A stretch of 64,000 nt of DNA from Peribacillus deserti (GTDB lineage Bacteria; Bacillota; Bacilli; Bacillales; DSM-1321). The notes beneath the pieces were generated by a model. It saw only the letters and a program-made list of their open reading frames with translations. It was not told the origin of the DNA and ran no database searches. The DNA lies in assembly GCF_002863585.1 (NCBI RefSeq), contig NZ_PGUY01000031.1:1-64000 (forward strand), read 5' to 3'. Below, piece by piece: positions 60,561-64,000 of this stretch (its first letter is position 1; each line of letters starts with the position of its first letter). Position numbers and translations under genes: made by a program.

Positions 60561-62279
60561 ATGATTCAGCGATTTTTTACATATTATAAGCCGCATAAGA
60601 AGTTATTTATGATTGATTTTGCCAGCGCTGTAGTTGTTGCTCTGCTAGAGCTTGCTTTTCCGCTTGCTGTTCAATGGTTCATCGATAATTTGCTGCCGGG
60701 TGAGGATTGGTCTGCCATTGTATCAGTGAGTCTTGGACTCCTGGCGCTTTACGTGATCAGTACGTTCCTTCAGTTTATTGTGAATTACTGGGGCCATATG
60801 CTCGGGATCAATATCGAAACAGATATGAGGCAGCAGCTGTTTCAGCATGTTCAGAAGCAGTCCTTTACGTTCTTTGATAATACCAAAACAGGACATATAA
60901 TGAGCAGGGTGACCAATGACTTGTTCGATATAGGTGAGCTTGCCCATCATGGTCCAGAGGACTTATTTATAGCTGTTATGACATTCTTCGGTGCCTTCTG
61001 GATTATGCTGACCATCAACGTCAAGCTGGCTCTCGTTGCAATTTGTATACTGCCTCTCCTTGTGCTTTTAATGGTGTTCAGTAACCTCAAAATGAATAAA
61101 GCATGGAATAAAATGTACGGGGAAATAGCTGACGTAAACGCCAGGGTAGAGGATAGTGTATCGGGGGCACGTGTTGTCCAATCCTTTACAAACGAAAAAT
61201 ATGAAATTAAAAGATTTAGAGTAAACAACCAAAGATTCAGAACTGCTAAACTTGCTGGCTATAAAGTCATGTCCTTCAGCTCATCCGGAATATATATGAT
61301 GACCAGGCTGATAACTCTTGCCGTTCTTGTTGTAGGAGCATGGCTCAGCTACCATAATCAGCTCTCTTACGGGGAACTGGTAGGATTCGTCCTCTATGTA
61401 AATGTTCTGTTTAAGCCTGTGGACAAAATCAGTGCGTTGATGGAGCTGTATCCTAAAGGAATGGCTGGATTTAAGAGGTTTACAGAAATCATTGACCAGG
61501 ATCCGGACGTGCAGGATGCGGAAGATGCAATCGAAGCCGGTTCATTAACTGGGGATATCACTTTTGAGGATGTATCATTCAGTTATGACGGGAAAAATCC
61601 AGTACTGCAGGACATAGATTTAGAAATTAGAGCCGGTGATACCGTCGCATTTGTCGGCCCGAGCGGAGCTGGGAAAACCACGATCTGTTCACTCATTCCA
61701 CGCTTCTATGATGTAACTGCCGGGAAGATAAAAATGGATGGCATTGATATCCGCGAGCTCACCAAGCAGTCGCTGCGCTCGCAGATAGGGATTGTCCAGC
61801 AGGATGTTTTTCTTTTTACGGGTACACTTAGGGAAAATATAGCTTATGGGAGGCTTGGTGCATCCGAGAAAGACATCGAGGAAGCAGCGAAGCTTGCTCA
61901 CTTAGAAAAATTTATTGAGTCTCTGCCTGACGGATATGAAACGCAAATAGGCGAGAGAGGCCTTAAATTATCCGGAGGCCAAAAACAAAGGATCGCAATT
62001 GCACGGATGTTTCTGAAAAACCCGCCGATACTTATACTCGACGAAGCGACATCGGCTCTCGATACAGAAACCGAAATGATCATTCAAAATGCATTGACTG
62101 AGCTTGCTAAAAACCGTACCACATTGGTAATTGCTCACAGATTGGCAACCATCCGAAACGCGGACAGGATCGTCGTTGTTACAGAAGAAGGGATTGCAGA
62201 ACAAGGAAGCCATGAAGAACTGCTTCAGCAGGAAGGCGTGTTTGCTAACCTTCATCGAGTTCAATTTCAAAACAATTAA
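60561..62279 (+). CDS. ABC exporter, fused permease and ATPase
   Basis: A 572-residue half-transporter of the MsbA/BmrA-like type that works as a homo- or heterodimer in the membrane. Six helices span residues 15-300 (ABC transporter type 1 fold). The ATPase domain has Walker A VGPSGAGKTTICSL, the Q-loop QQDVFLFTGT, signature LSGGQKQRIAIAR, Walker B LILDEATSALD and the H-loop AHRLATI. GGAGTAA precedes ATG 60561. No second half-transporter lies next to it, so a homodimer is likely. The substrate may be a drug, lipid or peptide. Confidence 0.94.
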   Translation: MIQRFFTYYKPHKKLFMIDFASAVVVALLELAFPLAVQWFIDNLLPGEDWSAIVSVSLGLLALYVISTFLQFIVNYWGHMLGINIETDMRQQLFQHVQKQSFTFFDNTKTGHIMSRVTNDLFDIGELAHHGPEDLFIAVMTFFGAFWIMLTINVKLALVAICILPLLVLLMVFSNLKMNKAWNKMYGEIADVNARVEDSVSGARVVQSFTNEKYEIKRFRVNNQRFRTAKLAGYKVMSFSSSGIYMMTRLITLAVLVVGAWLSYHNQLSYGELVGFVLYVNVLFKPVDKISALMELYPKGMAGFKRFTEIIDQDPDVQDAEDAIEAGSLTGDITFEDVSFSYDGKNPVLQDIDLEIRAGDTVAFVGPSGAGKTTICSLIPRFYDVTAGKIKMDGIDIRELTKQSLRSQIGIVQQDVFLFTGTLRENIAYGRLGASEKDIEEAAKLAHLEKFIESLPDGYETQIGERGLKLSGGQKQRIAIARMFLKNPPILILDEATSALDTETEMIIQNALTELAKNRTTLVIAHRLATIRNADRIVVVTEEGIAEQGSHEELLQQEGVFANLHRVQFQNN

Positions 62280-62463
62280 ATGTGTAATGGCCCTTTGCTT
62301 AGCAGGGGGCTTTTATAGATATTGATAAGTGTTGGGGAAAAATGTAATAGTGAATTCAAGAATTTAACTGAAATCGAGGATATTAGAGCAGGATCCAAGA
62401 GATTAAGAGACAGGATTTAATTTATTTTAATTTCCAGGAAGAGACATTAAATTAGCGCAACAA

Positions 62464-62492
62464 AAGAAAGAATCCGGTTTTTACCACCGGAT
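62464..62492 (-). terminator. Terminator for the lrgAB-type operon
   Basis: On the minus strand ATCCGG-tggtaaaaa-CCGGAT followed by a T-rich tract. Confidence 0.75.
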
Positions 62493-62506
62493 CCAGGCAT
62501 TTCTCA

Positions 62507-63193
62507 TTAAAATAGTAGATGCAATAGTAACGGACATAAGATGGAAGTGAAAATGGAACTTAAAGTCATGGCAATTGAACTGATGGCACTCTCCAGCTCG
62601 CCATATTCCGCGGCTTTTGAAGTTCCAATCCCATGGGAGGCTGTCCCAAGGCCGATTCCAACAGCGATTGAATGAGTGATGTTAAGTTTTTTTAGGATAA
62701 CCGGTCCAAATATGGCACCTGATATACCTGCAACCATGACATAGACCGCAGCCAGTGCAGGAATGCCTCCGGTCAAGGAACTTATACTCATGGCTACAGG
62801 AGAAGTAACAGACTTAGGGGCAAGTGATAGTATGATTCTTTCATCCAGACCGCACCATAAGGCCAGGAAAATCCCGGAGACCAGGCCGGCCGCAGTACCG
62901 GCAAATACGCTCGTCAGTATAGACACGAAAGAGTCTTTCAATGTTTTCCGGTGCTGATATAGCGGATAAGCAAATGCTACTACAGCTGGTCCTAAGAGAC
63001 TGCCTATCCAGTTTCCGCCTATCATGTAAAATTTGTAAGAGTGGTGTGACAAAAATAAAATGATGATAATCACCGCTGTTGATGTAGCAATAGGAACAAG
63101 AATAGGTGATGGAAACTTTTTGTAAATTATCTGCATGACGAAATATATGAGTGTCGTAAAGCAGATGATAAGGAGAGCTGTGATGATATTCAA
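62507..63193 (-). CDS. LrgB/CidB family membrane protein
   Basis: A 228-residue protein with about six hydrophobic segments, e.g. TALLIICFTTLIYFVMQIIY, and the family core LAPKSVTSPVAMSISSLTGG, IPALAAVYVMVAG and GIGLGTASHGIGTSKA. LrgB-type proteins form membrane complexes with LrgA partners; in B. subtilis the PftAB pair moves pyruvate, while staphylococcal LrgAB was linked to autolysis. Overlaps the upstream LrgA gene by four bases. Confidence 0.92.
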   Translation of the reverse strand: MNIITALLIICFTTLIYFVMQIIYKKFPSPILVPIATSTAVIIIILFLSHHSYKFYMIGGNWIGSLLGPAVVAFAYPLYQHRKTLKDSFVSILTSVFAGTAAGLVSGIFLALWCGLDERIILSLAPKSVTSPVAMSISSLTGGIPALAAVYVMVAGISGAIFGPVILKKLNITHSIAVGIGLGTASHGIGTSKAAEYGELESAISSIAMTLSSIFTSILCPLLLHLLF

Positions 63194-63582
63194 ATGCTCA
63201 TCTCCTTTTCAGCTTCAGATACAACTTTTTTAAGTTTATTCCGGTTAAGCCTCTGGCTCATCGCTGAAGATAAAATGATTACGATCATTGTACTGATGAA
63301 AACGATCCCTAAGCTGGAAGGATATTTTCGGAAAAGGGAGAGGTAATCCATAGCTCCTACAGTAGCCGGAATAAAAAGAAGAGGCATGATTTTGATCAGA
63401 AAATGGCTTCCTGTTTCAATCCATCGCGGCCGAAACCACTTTACATGCAACAAAGAAAATAATATAAGCATTCCAATTATGCTTCCTGGAATACTTATGT
63501 GCAGTAAGCCTTGTATAAACTCTCCTAATAAAAAGAAACCATATAAAATTGCCGTCTGGCAAATGATAAAAAATATTTTCAT
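63190..63582 (-). CDS. LrgA/CidA family holin-like protein
   Basis: A protein of about 130 residues with four hydrophobic segments: FIICQTAILYGFFLLGEFIQ, then SIPGSIIGMLILFSLL (the family signature), LLFIPATVGAMDYL and a last helix. The ATG at 63582 is chosen over ATG 63597, since only a weak GGATG site lies between them and family proteins start close to it. First gene of the pair; a candidate cre site lies just upstream. Confidence 0.9.
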   Translation of the reverse strand: MKIFFIICQTAILYGFFLLGEFIQGLLHISIPGSIIGMLILFSLLHVKWFRPRWIETGSHFLIKIMPLLFIPATVGAMDYLSLFRKYPSSLGIVFISTMIVIILSSAMSQRLNRNKLKKVVSEAEKEMSI

Positions 63583-63624
63583 TAAAAGACATCCCATATT
63601 ATATTTTAATTCTCATGTTAAATC

Positions 63625-63638
63625 TGTAAGCGTTTGTA
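63625..63638 (-). promoter_or_regulatory. Candidate cre site (CcpA)
   Basis: TGTAAGCGTTTGTA matches the cre consensus at 13 of 14 positions (T in place of C near the 3' end). It lies about 45 bases upstream of the lrgA-type start, where CcpA could act on transcription. lrgAB-type operons in related bacteria are known to respond to carbon catabolite control and to LytST systems; none is seen nearby. Confidence 0.55.
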
Positions 63639-63793
63639 TGTCAACCGTACTGTCTTGGCATTAATTTTCAGCAAATGCAGAAAGAAATTGACAGAAGATC
63701 AAATGTATTCTATATTAATTCCAACAAAACTTATAGGATTAAGTTAAATTAAACTCTTAATAGAAGCTTGAAAAGAAAAAGGGAGATGGAAAA

Positions 63794-64000
63794 ATGGGAA
63801 GAAGTCATATAAAAATTCCGTGGACCAATCTGAGTTTATCGGCCGCACTAGATATCCCTGAGTACGATGAACCAGTGAGCGGACAATCCAATCTGCCATT
63901 AGTCATCATCTGCCATGGTTTTATAGGAAGTAAAACAGGTGTGGACCGCTTATTTGTTAAGACATCAGAAAGACTGAATGCTGAAAAATACGCTGTGTTA
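63794..64000 (+). CDS. Alpha/beta hydrolase, 5' end only
   Basis: GGGAGATGG precedes ATG 63794; 69 codons are visible before the window ends. IKIPWTNLSLSAALDIPEYD, then LPLVIICHGFIGSKTGVDRL shows the HG dipeptide of the oxyanion strand in the alpha/beta hydrolase fold. The nucleophile elbow lies beyond the window. Probably a serine hydrolase of the esterase/acyltransferase type. Confidence 0.8.
   Translation, partial: MGRSHIKIPWTNLSLSAALDIPEYDEPVSGQSNLPLVIICHGFIGSKTGVDRLFVKTSERLNAEKYAVL

Overview
The window is chromosomal DNA from an endospore-forming Bacillaceae (Bacillus sensu lato). The evidence is a GerA-type germinant receptor operon, a fragment of an alpha/beta small acid-soluble spore protein, YjcZ-type sporulation miniproteins, a YpzI-like and a YdjO-like protein, T-box leaders, a sigma-D-type promoter and AGGAGG ribosome binding sites. 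I cannot name the species from sequence alone.

Positions 1-24,000 and about 31,900-37,000 are accessory DNA. They hold small, mostly plus-strand genes: a prolyl 4-hydroxylase, two STAS-domain regulators, a CPBP protease, a CPT-like kinase, YjcZ proteins, RidA, VOC proteins, a LacI regulator and several unknown membrane proteins. Most are separated by a dispersed intergenic element. Its head is an imperfect palindrome around CTAACGGGTGCGTTAG, followed by a terminator-like hairpin (typically GCTGCTTCGGCAGC plus a T run) and often by a second GGTTAGTTGAA palindrome. About twenty copies are recognisable and all point the same way. Genes here are often broken by one frameshift or nonsense codon, whereas the long genes to the right are intact, so decay is more likely than poor sequence quality. 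Mobile debris is dense: one frameshifted IS110-family element, a partial copy, a solo non-coding end that probably specifies its bridge RNA, N-terminal fragments of a second IS110 lineage, an IS21 istA remnant, the 5' end of a group II intron lying inside one of the repeats, and a tyrosine recombinase remnant. One gene plus one same-orientation structured repeat per unit, with IS110 and group II intron sequences at the repeats, resembles an integron cassette array. No integron integrase is present and the repeats have not been shown to recombine.

Positions 24,470-31,930 carry, on the minus strand, a three-gene germinant receptor operon (A, B, C subunits) and a long, eukaryote-like isoleucyl-tRNA synthetase under an Ile T-box. 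Positions 32,600-33,800 hold remnants that look like an aromatic meta-cleavage cluster. Two DUF421 membrane paralogues lie at 35.0-37.7 kb.

Positions 38,000-64,000 are core-like: a chemotaxis receptor, the nanoRNase NrnB, a GNAT acetyltransferase, a DinB protein, an FtsH paralogue, Dps, a GH36 alpha-galactosidase, an orphan HicB-like protein, a 20-bp tandem repeat array split by an IS110 fragment, YdjO, a Gfo/Idh/MocA oxidoreductase and an MFS transporter. Then comes a complete trpEGDCFBA operon behind two consecutive tryptophan T-boxes. After it lie a VOC protein, an NlpC/P60 protein that has lost its catalytic residues, an ABC exporter, an LrgA/LrgB pair with a candidate cre site, and the 5' end of an alpha/beta hydrolase gene.

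The most unusual items are the same-orientation repeat/cassette-like organisation, the IS110 ends and intron that sit at those repeats, the tandem Trp T-boxes, the dead NlpC/P60 homologue and the interrupted tandem array.
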